Shown piece after piece: positions 16,810-25,382 of a stretch of 61,958 bases of DNA (position 1 is its first letter; each line of letters starts with the position of its first letter). Source of the stretch: an uncultured Trueperaceae bacterium (GTDB lineage Bacteria; Deinococcota; Deinococci; Deinococcales; Trueperaceae); contig CAJXOA010000011.1 of assembly GCA_913057685.1 (NCBI GenBank), positions 1 through 61,958 of the forward strand, written 5' to 3'. The translations under genes and the position numbers were made by a program. Below the pieces are notes generated by a model, which did no database searches, was not told where the DNA came from, and saw only the letters and a program-made list of their open reading frames with translations.

Positions 16810-17739
16810 ATGTCGGGATTCCTGAGCTATCTCCTCCAACGCATCCTCGGTCTGTTCGTCACGGTCCTCGCCGTGGCGGTCACGATCTTCCTCATGGTCC
16901 GGCTCCTGCCCGGCGACCCGGCGCGCGTCATCGCCGGCGTCCTCGCCACCGAACAGGACGTCGCCCGGATCCGCGTCCAGTTGGGCCTCGACCAACCGAT
17001 GATCGTGCAGGCCGGCATCTTCCTGCGCGACCTGTTCCAAGGCGACCTCGGCGTCAGCGCCCGCACGAGCGCCCCGGTGCTCGCCGAGATCGGCGCTCGC
17101 CTCCCCGCCACCCTCACCCTCGCGGCGGCCGGCATGCTGATGGCGATCGCCATCGGCGTCCCGCTCGGGGCGTGGGCGGCCGCCCGCGCCGGCAGTCTCG
17201 GCGACGTCGTCGTCTCCACCCTCGTCCTGTTCGGCATCAGCATGCCGGTCTACTGGCTGGGCCTGATGCTGATCATCCTCTTCGCGATCAACCTCCGCTG
17301 GTTGCCCGCCGCCGGCGCCGACGGCTTCGCGTCGTTGATCCTCCCCGCCGTGACGTTGGCGGCGTTCAGTGTCGCCTTCATCGCCCGCATCACACGAAGT
17401 TCGATGCTCGAGGTGCTCCGCCAGGACTACGTCCGCACCGCCCACGCCAAGGGCGTCGACCGACGCACCGTCGAGTGGCGGCACGCGCTGCGCAACGCCC
17501 TCCCGCCGGTCGTGACCGTCATCGGCCTGCAGTTCGGGCAGTTGTTGGGCGGCGCGATCCTCACCGAAACCGTGTTCGGGTGGCCCGGCCTCGGGCGGCT
17601 GCTGGTCGACTCGATCTTCGCGCGGGACTACCCGATGGTGCAGGGCCTCGTCATCGTGTTCGCCGCGATGTTCGCGTTCGTGAACCTGCTGGTCGACCTG
17701 ACGTACGAACGCATCGACCCGAGGGTCCGGTATGGCTGA
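16810..17739 (+). CDS. Peptide ABC transporter permease (DppB-like)
   Basis: Inner-membrane permease, 309 residues, six predicted membrane segments. The N-terminus (YLLQRILGLFVTVLAVAVTIF) and MVRLLPGDPA are typical of DppB/OppB. The EAA loop, which docks the ATPase, reads DYVRTAHAKGVDRRTVEWRH. It starts with ATG after the UUCG hairpin and overlaps the next permease by 8 nt (ATGGCTGA). No ATPase genes accompany it, so the ATP-binding subunits must be encoded elsewhere or shared. Confidence 0.93.
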   Translation: MSGFLSYLLQRILGLFVTVLAVAVTIFLMVRLLPGDPARVIAGVLATEQDVARIRVQLGLDQPMIVQAGIFLRDLFQGDLGVSARTSAPVLAEIGARLPATLTLAAAGMLMAIAIGVPLGAWAAARAGSLGDVVVSTLVLFGISMPVYWLGLMLIILFAINLRWLPAAGADGFASLILPAVTLAAFSVAFIARITRSSMLEVLRQDYVRTAHAKGVDRRTVEWRHALRNALPPVVTVIGLQFGQLLGGAILTETVFGWPGLGRLLVDSIFARDYPMVQGLVIVFAAMFAFVNLLVDLTYERIDPRVRYG

Positions 17740-18568
17740 GGTCGCCAAGCGCCTCCGCCGCAACCCGTCCGCCGTCGCCGGCGGGACGCTGGTCGGCCTC
17801 CTCGTCCTCGCCGGCCTGTTCGCGCCGCTCCTGACGCCCTACGACCCGACGAAGCAGGAGTTGCTCAACGTCCTGCAGGGCCCCTCGTGGGCGCACCCGT
17901 TGGGCACCGACAACCTCGGGCGCGACATCCTCGCGCGGCTGTTGTACGGCGCCCGGTTGACGCTGTTCATGGGGGTCTTCGCCGTCGGGGTCGGCCTCGT
18001 CGTCGGCGTCCCCCTCGGGGTGCTGTCCGGCTACTACCGCGGCTGGGTCGACATGGCGATCCAACGCGTGATGGACCTGATGCTCTCCTTCACGACGTTC
18101 CTGCTCGCGCTCGCCCTCGTCTCGCTGCTCGGGGTCGGCCTGATCAACGTCATCGTCGCCGTCGGGATCAGCACGATCCCCCGCTTCGCACGACTCGTGC
18201 GCAGCAGCGTCCTGACGATCCGCGAGGTCGCCTACGTCGAGGCGAGCTCCGCGCTCGGGGCGCGCGACGGCCGCATCCTCTGGCGGCACGTCCTCCCCAA
18301 CGCCCTCGCCCCCGTCATCATCCAAGCGACCCTGTCGATGGGCGCGACGATCCTCACCGCCGCCGGCCTCGGCTTCCTCGGGCTCGGCGTGCAGCCCCCC
18401 ACCCCCGAGTGGGGCGCGATGCTCGGCGAGGGCCGCAACTACATCTTCACCAGCCCCAACGTCACGACGTTCCCCGGCCTCGCGATCTTCGCCGCGGTGC
18501 TGGGCTTCAACCTGCTCGGGGACGGCCTGCGCGACGCCCTCGACCCGCAACTCCGCGGCGCCCGCTGA
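17732..18568 (+). CDS. Peptide ABC transporter permease (DppC-like)
   Basis: Second permease, 278 residues. It has an N-terminal membrane segment and the DppC hallmark HPLGTDNLGRDILARLLYGARLT region, split here only by its own motif order. The EAA loop reads YVEASSALGARDGRILWRH, followed by VLPNALAPVIIQ and LGLGVQPPTPEWGAML. It is coupled to the first permease by an 8-nt overlap, and a 23-nt gap with its own GGAGG site leads to the amidohydrolase gene. Confidence 0.93.
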   Translation: MAEVAKRLRRNPSAVAGGTLVGLLVLAGLFAPLLTPYDPTKQELLNVLQGPSWAHPLGTDNLGRDILARLLYGARLTLFMGVFAVGVGLVVGVPLGVLSGYYRGWVDMAIQRVMDLMLSFTTFLLALALVSLLGVGLINVIVAVGISTIPRFARLVRSSVLTIREVAYVEASSALGARDGRILWRHVLPNALAPVIIQATLSMGATILTAAGLGFLGLGVQPPTPEWGAMLGEGRNYIFTSPNVTTFPGLAIFAAVLGFNLLGDGLRDALDPQLRGAR

Positions 18569-18591
18569 CGCCCCGACCTCCGGAGGTCCCC

Positions 18592-19782
18592 ATGTCCGAA
18601 CCCCGCACCGCCCTGTTCCACGGCACCTTCCTCGGCCTCGAGGGCGCCCCCACCGACGCCCGCGAGGGCTGGCTGCGCGTCGAGGACGGCCGCATCGCCG
18701 CCTTCCACGACGCCGCCCCCGCCGACGCCGACGCCGCGACGCCCCTGGCGGGCGTCACGATGCCGGGCCTGATCGACGCGCACGTCCACCTCGCCATGGA
18801 CGGCGGCGCGGACCCCGCCGGCCGCCTGCGCGGCGAAACGCAGAACGCGACCGTGCTCGGCGCGATCGAGCGCATGGGCTGGCAGCTGGACGCCGGCGTC
18901 ACCACCGTCCGCGACCTCGGTGGGCCGTACGGCCTGGCGCAGGACCTCGCCGCCGCCGTCGACGCCGGCCGCCTGGAGGGCCCCCGCGTGGTCGGCTGCG
19001 GCCGCAACGTCGTGATGACCGGCGGGCACGGGCACTTCCTCGGCGTCGAGGCGGACGGCCCCGACGGCGTCCGCCGCGCGGTGCGCGGCGAACTCAAGGC
19101 CGGCGCCGCGGTCGTCAAGCTGATGGCGACCGGCGGCGTCCTCACGCAGGGCGTGCGCGCCGGCGCGGAGCAGTTCACCGAAGCGGAGTTGCGGGCCGGC
19201 ATCGAGGAGGCGCACAAGGCCGACCGCCGCACCGCCACCCACGCGCAGGGGCTGGCCGGCATCAAGAACGCGCTGCGCGCCGGGATCGACACGATCGAGC
19301 ACGGCGCCTTCGACCACTGGGACGACGAAGCGTTCACGCTGCTGACCGACGGCGCCCAGCCCCGCTGGGTGGTGCCGACCCTCGCCGCGCCCGACGGCAT
19401 CCTCAAGGGGGAGGGGCGCGTCCCCGCCTGGGCGATCGCGAAAACGAAACCGATCGGCGAACGCCACCGCGCCAACATCGCCGAGGCCTACCGGGCGGGC
19501 GTGACGCTCGCCGCCGGCACCGACGCCGGCACGCCGCTCAACCCGCACGGTGGCCTGCCGCGCGAACTCGAACTCATGCACGAGGTCGGCGTCGCGCTGG
19601 AGGACGTCTTCGCGGCGGTCACGCGGCACGCCGCCGCCGCCCTCGACCGCGCCGGCGCGATCGGGACGTTGGCGCCCGGCGCGCACGCCGACCTCGTCAC
19701 CCTCGACGGCGACCCCCTGCAGGACGTGCACGCGTACGCCCGCCCGACGGCGGTCGTGCACGGCGGACGCCGCGTCCGCTGA
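18592..19782 (+). CDS. Metal-dependent amidohydrolase (prolidase/imidazolonepropionase-like)
   Basis: A 396-residue amidohydrolase-superfamily TIM barrel. Metal ligands in order: DAHVH (HxH, near residue 60), the probable carboxylated Lys in VVKLMATGG, His in ATHAQG, His in TIEHG and Asp in AAGTDAG. This pattern matches the group that includes Xaa-Pro dipeptidases and arginine/lysine carboxypeptidases of the Sgx type. The ATG at 18592 follows GGAGG at 5 nt. Its position as last gene of a peptide importer operon supports a role in cleaving imported dipeptides. Exact specificity is unknown. Confidence 0.86.
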   Translation: MSEPRTALFHGTFLGLEGAPTDAREGWLRVEDGRIAAFHDAAPADADAATPLAGVTMPGLIDAHVHLAMDGGADPAGRLRGETQNATVLGAIERMGWQLDAGVTTVRDLGGPYGLAQDLAAAVDAGRLEGPRVVGCGRNVVMTGGHGHFLGVEADGPDGVRRAVRGELKAGAAVVKLMATGGVLTQGVRAGAEQFTEAELRAGIEEAHKADRRTATHAQGLAGIKNALRAGIDTIEHGAFDHWDDEAFTLLTDGAQPRWVVPTLAAPDGILKGEGRVPAWAIAKTKPIGERHRANIAEAYRAGVTLAAGTDAGTPLNPHGGLPRELELMHEVGVALEDVFAAVTRHAAAALDRAGAIGTLAPGAHADLVTLDGDPLQDVHAYARPTAVVHGGRRVR

Positions 19783-19796
19783 GCCCCCGCCGCCCC

Positions 19797-19835
19797 CACC
19801 GCGCCGGCCGCCACCGTCCTGCGGCCGGCGCGGTG
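19797..19835 (+). terminator. Strong hairpin terminator after the amidohydrolase gene
   Basis: CACCGCGCCGGCCGC and its exact complement form a 15-bp stem with a 9-nt loop. There is no T-tract. Its last base is two bases from the -10 of the next gene, so terminator and promoter are packed end to end. Confidence 0.6.
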
Positions 19836-19836
19836 C

Positions 19837-19842
19837 TACCTT
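19837..19842 (+). promoter_or_regulatory. Leaderless -10 (TACCTT) of the PfkB kinase gene
   Basis: TACCTT lies 6 nt before the ATG, with no ribosome-binding site between. It directly follows the upstream hairpin. Confidence 0.6.
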
Positions 19843-19848
19843 GACGCC

Positions 19849-20811
19849 ATGAACGACGCCCTCTGGGTCGTCGGCGATTTCGCCTGGGACGTCCTGATCC
19901 GCACCAACGCGCCGCTGCAGACCGGCGGCGACACGTACGGCGAGGTCGGCCTCGCCCCCGGCGGCTCCGCCGCCAACGCCGCGGTGTGGGCCGAACGGTG
20001 CGGCCGGCACGCGCACTTCGTCGGGAAGGTCGGCAGCGACCGGCTGGGCGACCTCGCCGCGGAGAACCTGGCGGAGGAGGGCGTCGAGGCGCTCCTCGTC
20101 CACGCCGACGCCCGCGCGACCGGGTCGGTGGCGGTGTGGATCGACCACACCGGGGAACGCTCGATGGTCTCCGGCAAGGGCGCCGACCACGACCTGCTGC
20201 CCTCCGAACTGCCCCGCGCCCGCCTCGCGGAGGCCGGCCACCTGCACCTCTCCGGCTGGTCGTTCTTCGCCGACCCGCCCCGCACCGCCGTGCGGGAGGC
20301 GGCGAAGATCGCCAAGGCGGGCGGCGCGACGGTGTCGTTCGACCCCGCCTCGTTCCAACTCATCGAAACGGTCGGCGTCGAGCGGTTCCTCGGGTTCCTC
20401 GCCGACCTGGAGATCGACCTGATCTTCCCGAACTACGAGGAGGGGGTCGTGCTGTCCGGTGAGCGCGAGCCCGAACGCATCGTCGAGGTCCTCGCCGAGC
20501 GTTGCGAGGTCGCGCAGGTCGTGCTGAAGCTCGACGCGCGCGGCGCCCGCGTGCAGACCGGGCCGGGGGAGAGCGTCGCCATCCCCGCCACCCCCAGCCA
20601 GATGGTGGACGCCACCGGGGCCGGCGACGCCTTCGCCGGCGCGTTCCTCGCCGATTGGCTGGAGCACCGCGACCCGGTGCGCGCCGCGACGTTCGCCGCC
20701 GACGTCTCCGCTTGGGTCGTCGAGCAGGCGGGCGCCCGCCCGAAACCGGATGCGCACCTCCGCCGCCGCCTCGTCGAGCACGGTCGCGCCGGCGAGGAGG
20801 TCGGCGGATGA
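19849..20811 (+). CDS. PfkB-family carbohydrate kinase
   Basis: A ribokinase-fold sugar or nucleoside kinase, 320 residues. It shows the N-terminal GDFAWDVLI, the substrate-loop motif GGSAANAAVWAERCG, GKVGSDRLG, and the C-terminal DATGAGDAFAGAF with the catalytic Asp and anion hole. The substrate is not deducible: 2-keto-3-deoxygluconate, ribose, adenosine or others are all open. It is coupled by ATGA to an FAD oxidoreductase gene, an association without an obvious shared pathway. Confidence 0.88.
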   Translation: MNDALWVVGDFAWDVLIRTNAPLQTGGDTYGEVGLAPGGSAANAAVWAERCGRHAHFVGKVGSDRLGDLAAENLAEEGVEALLVHADARATGSVAVWIDHTGERSMVSGKGADHDLLPSELPRARLAEAGHLHLSGWSFFADPPRTAVREAAKIAKAGGATVSFDPASFQLIETVGVERFLGFLADLEIDLIFPNYEEGVVLSGEREPERIVEVLAERCEVAQVVLKLDARGARVQTGPGESVAIPATPSQMVDATGAGDAFAGAFLADWLEHRDPVRAATFAADVSAWVVEQAGARPKPDAHLRRRLVEHGRAGEEVGG

Positions 20812-22139
20812 GCGACGCCCCGTCGGACCGCCCCGACGTCGACGTCGACGTCGCCGTCGTCGGCGCCGGCCTCGCGGGCCTGACCGCCGCCCGCGAGCTC
20901 CGTCGCGGCGGGCGCACCCCCCGCGTGCTGGAGGCGAGCGACCGGGTCGGGGGGCGGGTGACGAGCGACGTGCTGCCCGGCGGCTTCGTCCTCGACCGCG
21001 GCTTCCAGGTGCTGTTCCCCGCCTACCCCGCCTACCGCCGGCACCTGGGGCGGGGCGGCCCCCGCCTCGTGCGGCTCCCCCCGAGCGCGGTGCTGCGCGA
21101 CGGGCGCGGGCCCGTCGAGACGGTCGGCGATCCGCTCCGCGACCCGGCGGTCCGGCGACGGGTGCTGCGCCTCGACGCCCTCCCCCCGCTCGACCTGCTG
21201 CGCCTGGGGCGCCTCGCCGCCGAGGTCGTGCTGCTGCCCCCCGCCGTGCTCCTGTCCGGCCCGGACGAGCCCGCCCACGCCTTCCTGCGCCGCCGCGGCT
21301 TCTCCGATGCCGCCGTCGAGCGCTTCTTCGTGCCGTTCTTCGGAGGGGTGTTCCTCGAGCGCGACTTGCGCACCAGCGCCCGCCAACTCCGCTACGTCCT
21401 GCGCATGCTGCTGCTCGGCGGCGTCGCCCGCCCCGCGGGCGGCATGCGCCGGATCGGCGAGGCGCTCGCCGAAGGCCTCGACGTCCGCCTCGCAACCCCC
21501 GTCGCGCGGCTGGTGCCCGGTGGTGGGGAGGGCGGCGTCCGCGTCGAGTTCGAGGACGGCGGACACGTCACCGCCCGCGACGTCGTGGTCGCGACGCCGC
21601 CGCCCGAAGCGGCCCGCCTGACCGGCGCCGCCGTCCCGCCGATGCGGCCGGGCGGCACCTACCTGGCGTTCGACGCGCCCGCCGCCGCGGCGCGCGACCC
21701 GCGCCTGATGCTCGGCGACGGCGACCCCGTGGGGGACGCGACCTGGCTGTCGGCGTCGGACGCCACCCTGGCGCCCCCCGGTCGGGCGCTCCTGTCGGTC
21801 ACGGTGCTGCCCGAGGCCGACCCCGCCCCCGAACCCCCGGACGACGACCGTGACGCGGCCCTCGAGGCGCGCGTCCGCGCGACGCTGCGCAGCTGGTTCG
21901 GGCCCGACGCCGACGCCTGGCCGCGCTTGGCGCTGCACCGCATCGCGCAGGCGCAGACCGACCAGCCGCCCGGCATGGCGGGCCTGCTGGCGTCGGTCCG
22001 TACGCCGCTCGCGCACGTGTGGCTCGCGAGCGAAGCGACGCGCGGCAGTTCGATCCAGGCGGCGATGGAGGCCGGCGAGCAGGCGGCCGCCGCGATCCTC
22101 GGCGACGCCGCGGTCCTCGGGCGGCCGCGGGGCGCCTGA
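20808..22139 (+). CDS. FAD-dependent amine oxidase / desaturase-like oxidoreductase
   Basis: A 443-residue flavoprotein. The N-terminal Rossmann motif is VAVVGAGLAGLTAARELRRGG, followed by the GG-doublet LEASDRVGGRV, and the C-terminal FAD motif region is IQAAMEAGEQAAAAIL. Internal regions (GFQVLFPAYPAYRR, RPAGGMRRIGEALAEG, FFVPFFGGVFLERDL) resemble the phytoene-desaturase/HpnE/protoporphyrinogen-oxidase side of the family. The substrate is unknown; a carotenoid or squalene-related role is possible but unproved. ATGA overlap with the kinase gene fixes the start. Confidence 0.85.
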   Translation: MSDAPSDRPDVDVDVAVVGAGLAGLTAARELRRGGRTPRVLEASDRVGGRVTSDVLPGGFVLDRGFQVLFPAYPAYRRHLGRGGPRLVRLPPSAVLRDGRGPVETVGDPLRDPAVRRRVLRLDALPPLDLLRLGRLAAEVVLLPPAVLLSGPDEPAHAFLRRRGFSDAAVERFFVPFFGGVFLERDLRTSARQLRYVLRMLLLGGVARPAGGMRRIGEALAEGLDVRLATPVARLVPGGGEGGVRVEFEDGGHVTARDVVVATPPPEAARLTGAAVPPMRPGGTYLAFDAPAAAARDPRLMLGDGDPVGDATWLSASDATLAPPGRALLSVTVLPEADPAPEPPDDDRDAALEARVRATLRSWFGPDADAWPRLALHRIAQAQTDQPPGMAGLLASVRTPLAHVWLASEATRGSSIQAAMEAGEQAAAAILGDAAVLGRPRGA

Positions 22140-22202
22140 CGCCCCTCCCCCCACCCCGCGACCGGGCACCCGAGCGGAACCCCGTGCCGGGGGCCCTACG
22201 GG

Positions 22203-22242
22203 GGTCCGTGCACGGATCCCTGCACGGACCCGTGCACGGACC
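22203..22242. repeat. Three 12-bp tandem units forming a long inverted repeat
   Basis: Units TCCGTGCACGGA, TCCCTGCACGGA and CCCGTGCACGGA lie end to end (22205-22240). Each centres on a GTGCAC-like palindrome. The outer copies make the inverted repeat GGTCCGTGCACGG / CCGTGCACGGACC. The array lies between convergent genes (FAD oxidoreductase, ribBA), so it may act as a two-way terminator or a protein-binding array. Confidence 0.75.
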
Positions 22243-22251
22243 GGCGGTGCG

Positions 22252-23463
22252 TCAGTCGGGGAGGTGCCCCAGCTTTTCGGTCTTCGTCGCCAGGTAGCGC
22301 TCGTTGTGCCGCGTCTCGCCGACGTGCAGCGGCACGCGCTCCGCGATGTCGAGGCCGAACCCTTCGAGCCCCGCGACCTTCCGGGGGTTGTTCGTCAACA
22401 GCCGAAGGCGCCGCACCCCCAAGTCCGAGAGGATCTGCGCGCCGACGCCGTAGTCGCGGAGGTCGGGCGGGAACCCCAGCCGTTCGTTCGCCTCCACCGT
22501 GTCGGCGCCGGCGTCCTGCAGCGCGTACGCCTGCAGTTTCGGGATCAGGCCGATGCCGCGCCCCTCCTGACGCAGGTAGACGAGGACGCCGCGACCGGCG
22601 TCGGCGATCGCCGCCATCGCCGCGTCGCGCTGCGCCCCGCAGTCGCAACGCAGGCTGTGCAGCGCATCCCCCGTCAGGCACTCGCTGTGCATCCGCACCA
22701 GCACCGGGGCGTCGCCCGCGACGTCGCCCAACACCAGGGCGACGTGCTCGTCGCCGGTCTCGGTATCGCGGTAGCCGTGCACGACGAACGTCCCCTCGGG
22801 CGTCGGCAACGTCGCCTCCGCCTCGTGCCGGACGAAGCCGTCGTGGCGCGCGAGGCGGTAGGCGATCAGGTCGGCGATCGACCCGACCCGCAGGCCGTGC
22901 CGTTCGCCGAACGCCAGCAACGCCGGGAGCCGCATGAGGGTGCCGTCGTCGTGCATCAGTTCGCTGATCGCGCCGGCCGGCTCGAGGCCGGCGAGGCGGC
23001 ACAGGTCGACCGCCGCTTCGGTGTGCCCCGCACGCCGCAACACCCCGCCGTCCGCCGCGCGGAGGGGGAAGACGTGCCCGGGGCGCGCCAGGTCGTCGGG
23101 CCCCGACGTGGGGTCGGCGGCGGTGCGGATGGTGGTCGCGCGGTCCGCCGCGCTGATGCCGGTCGTCACGCCCTCCCGCGCCTCGATCGACACGGTGTAC
23201 GCCGTCTGCCGGCGGGCGGTGTTGCGCTCGACCATCATCGGGAGGTCGAGGCGGTCCGCCGTCTCGCCCGGCATCGCCAGGCACACGACCCCACCGGTGT
23301 GGCGGATCAGGAACGCCAGGGCGTCCTCGTCCGCGAACTGCGCGGGGAGGATCAGGTCCCCCTCGTTCTCGCGGTCCTCGTCGTCCACCACGATGACCGG
23401 CTTCCCGGCGCGCAGGTCCTCGAGGAGCGCGTCGACGTCGGCGAGGCGCACATCGCGGCTCAC
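22252..23463 (-). CDS. ribBA: Bifunctional DHBP synthase / GTP cyclohydrolase II
   Basis: Makes both riboflavin precursors: 3,4-dihydroxy-2-butanone 4-phosphate from ribulose 5-phosphate, and the pyrimidine from GTP. The 403-residue protein has an N-terminal RibB domain (DDEDRENEGDLI, GVTTGISAADRATT, RPGHVFPL) and a C-terminal RibA domain (HSECLTGDALHSLRCDCGAQ with the zinc Cys trio, YLRQEGRGIGL, LLTNNPRKVAGL). The GTG at 23463 overlaps the ribE stop as GTGA. It is the last gene of the riboswitch-controlled operon. Confidence 0.96.
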   Translation of the reverse strand: MSRDVRLADVDALLEDLRAGKPVIVVDDEDRENEGDLILPAQFADEDALAFLIRHTGGVVCLAMPGETADRLDLPMMVERNTARRQTAYTVSIEAREGVTTGISAADRATTIRTAADPTSGPDDLARPGHVFPLRAADGGVLRRAGHTEAAVDLCRLAGLEPAGAISELMHDDGTLMRLPALLAFGERHGLRVGSIADLIAYRLARHDGFVRHEAEATLPTPEGTFVVHGYRDTETGDEHVALVLGDVAGDAPVLVRMHSECLTGDALHSLRCDCGAQRDAAMAAIADAGRGVLVYLRQEGRGIGLIPKLQAYALQDAGADTVEANERLGFPPDLRDYGVGAQILSDLGVRRLRLLTNNPRKVAGLEGFGLDIAERVPLHVGETRHNERYLATKTEKLGHLPD

Positions 23464-24092
23464 GCGTCGTCCCCCCCGCCCAACGCCGCGGCGCGCGCGG
23501 CGTAGCGCGCCATCACGTCCGCCTCGAGGTTCACCGCGTCGCCCGGCTGGAGCTCCCCGAGGGTCGTGACGTCGAGGGTGTGCGGGATCAACCACAGCGT
23601 GAAGGCGTGCGCCGGGAGGTCGTCGCGCGTCCCGCCCGGCCCACCGACGTCGACGACCGTCAGGCTGACGCCGTCCACCGTCACGCTGCCCTTCGGGATC
23701 CACCAGCGCGCCAGCGCCGGGTCGCTCTCGACGGTCAGGATCGTCGCGCCGTCGACGTCCTCGCGGGCGGTGATGCGGCCGACGCCCTCGACGTGCCCCG
23801 CGACGACGTGCCCGCCGAAGCGGCCGTCGGCGGGCAGCGCCCGCTCGAGGTTCGTCGTCGCCCCCACCTCCCAGCGGGGGGCGGTCGCGCGGACGGTTTC
23901 GTCGGTCAACTCCACCTCGAAGCCGGTCGCGTCGACCGCGACGGCGGTCAGGCAGCAGCCGGACACGGCGACGGAGTCGCCGACCTTCAGGTCCTCGAGG
24001 ACGTGGGTCGCTTCGATCCGGACGCGCACGTCGCCGTGCGACCGTCCGACCGTCGCGACGCGTCCGACCTCCTCTACGATGCCGCTGAACAC
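23460..24092 (-). CDS. ribE: Riboflavin synthase alpha chain
   Basis: Dismutates two 6,7-dimethyl-8-ribityllumazine molecules into riboflavin and the pyrimidine. The 210-residue protein has two lumazine-binding repeats: FSGIVEEVG at the N-terminus with VSGCCLTAV, and FGGHVVAGHVEGVG with VDGVSLTVVDV. The GTG at 24092 (family start MFTGI/MFSGI) follows GGGAGG with 7-nt spacing; a longer upstream frame of 15 codons is not family-like and is rejected. It lies 34 nt after ribD. Confidence 0.95.
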   Translation of the reverse strand: MFSGIVEEVGRVATVGRSHGDVRVRIEATHVLEDLKVGDSVAVSGCCLTAVAVDATGFEVELTDETVRATAPRWEVGATTNLERALPADGRFGGHVVAGHVEGVGRITAREDVDGATILTVESDPALARWWIPKGSVTVDGVSLTVVDVGGPGGTRDDLPAHAFTLWLIPHTLDVTTLGELQPGDAVNLEADVMARYAARAAALGGGDDA

Positions 24093-24126
24093 GCTGCGGC
24101 CTCCCTTCTCGTGCGGGGCGCGCCAC

Positions 24127-25380
24127 TCACGGCGCACCTCCGGACGTCGTGCGGTCGGGGGTGGGGGACGCGCCCTCCGGCGCGCCCGTTCGGGGGGGTC
24201 GCGCGATGCGCCCCTCGATCAGTAGGTCGTCGCCGACCGCCTCGTAGTGGACGTCGGTCAAGTCCGTCGCGTCGATCATCCGCTCCGCGCCGGCGCCGGC
24301 GAGGGCGGTGGGGGCGTCCCCCCCGACCAGCTTCGGGGCGACGAACCAGGCGACCCGGTCGATCGCGTCGGCGGCGAGGAACGCCGCCGCCAGCGTGCCG
24401 CCCCCCTCCAGCAGCAGGCTACGGATCTCGCGCTCGTGCAGCGTCGCGAGGGCGGCGCGCACGTCGGGGCGCGCCGCCCCGCCCGGCGCGACGACGCGCG
24501 CGCCGGCGGCCTCCAGCGCGGCGGTGCGCTCGGCGGGGGCGTCGGTCCCGACGAAGATCGTCACGTCCGCGGGCCGCTTCGCCTCGTCGGGGAGGAACAA
24601 CGCCGCGTCGACCGGCGTGCGGGCGGCCCCGTCGAACACGACCTTGCGGGGGGTGGGGCCGTGGTCCCCGCGGGTCGTGAGGCGCGGGTCGTCCTGCAGG
24701 ACCGTCGCGACACCGACCGCGACGGCGTCGACGCCGCCGCGGAGGGCGTGCACCCGGTCGCGCGCCGCGTCGCCGGTCACCCAGCGGGCGTCGCCCGACG
24801 TCGCGGCGGTCCGGCCGTCGAGGCTGGTGGCGGTCTTGTACAGCACCCAGGGGCGCCCCTCGCGCTGGGCGGTCAGGTACGGCTCGTTCTGCGCTTCGGC
24901 CAGGTCGGCGAGGACGCCGACCTCCACCGGGATGCCCGCCGCGCGGAGGCGTTCGACGCCCCGCCCGCGGACGCGGGGGTCGGGATCGAGGGTGGCGACG
25001 ACGACCTTCGCGACGCCCGCCTCGATGAGCGCGTCGGTGCACGGGGGGGTGCGGCCGTGGTGGCTGCACGGTTCGAGCGTGACGTAGGCGGTCGCCCCCC
25101 GCGCGAAGCCCTCCGCCGCCTCCAGGGCCACGACCTCGGCGTGCGGTCCGCCGGCGACGGCGTGGTGGCCTCGCCCGACGATCGCGCCGTGGTCGGCGCC
25201 GGGGTGGGCGGGCTGCACCAGGACGCAGCCGACGAGGGGGTTCGGCGAGGTCGTCCCTCGCCCCTGCTCGGCGAGCTCGAGGGCGGTGGTCATGAAGCGT
25301 TCGTGGCCGGAGCGCGGCCGGTCGTTGTGGGGTTCGTACGTCACGACGGTCGCCGGCGCGACGCGCGCGCGGCGATTCAC
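24127..25380 (-). CDS. ribD: Riboflavin biosynthesis deaminase/reductase
   Basis: Bifunctional enzyme for steps two and three of riboflavin synthesis, about 417 residues. The N-terminal deaminase domain has PHAEVVALEAA and TLEPCSHHGRTPPC (zinc His and two Cys). The C-terminal reductase domain has TATSLDGRTAA, LLLEGGGTLAAAF and FVAPKLVGG. The start is uncertain: GTG 25380 lies 6 nt after GGGAG inside the riboswitch 3' end and is preferred, while a GTG at 25344 has no site. It is the first gene of ribD-ribE-ribBA. Confidence 0.93.
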   Translation of the reverse strand: MNRRARVAPATVVTYEPHNDRPRSGHERFMTTALELAEQGRGTTSPNPLVGCVLVQPAHPGADHGAIVGRGHHAVAGGPHAEVVALEAAEGFARGATAYVTLEPCSHHGRTPPCTDALIEAGVAKVVVATLDPDPRVRGRGVERLRAAGIPVEVGVLADLAEAQNEPYLTAQREGRPWVLYKTATSLDGRTAATSGDARWVTGDAARDRVHALRGGVDAVAVGVATVLQDDPRLTTRGDHGPTPRKVVFDGAARTPVDAALFLPDEAKRPADVTIFVGTDAPAERTAALEAAGARVVAPGGAARPDVRAALATLHEREIRSLLLEGGGTLAAAFLAADAIDRVAWFVAPKLVGGDAPTALAGAGAERMIDATDLTDVHYEAVGDDLLIEGRIARPPRTGAPEGASPTPDRTTSGGAP

Positions 25381-25382
25381 CT

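Noticed and set aside
18439-21495. Very long open frames antisense to known genes (for example about 1018 codons here, about 900 codons at 32566-35277 and 43160-45868)
   Set aside because: They are Arg/Gly/Pro/Ala-rich with no motif, and lie opposite genes with clear families. Stop codons are rare in noncoding frames at this GC content.
22205-22240. CRISPR-like repeats
   Set aside because: The units are 12 bp, directly adjacent, without spacers, and no cas gene is nearby.
25344-25346. GTG at 25344 as the ribD start
   Set aside because: It is about 35 nt from any ribosome-binding site; GTG 25380 follows GGGAG by 6 nt. The choice is not certain.
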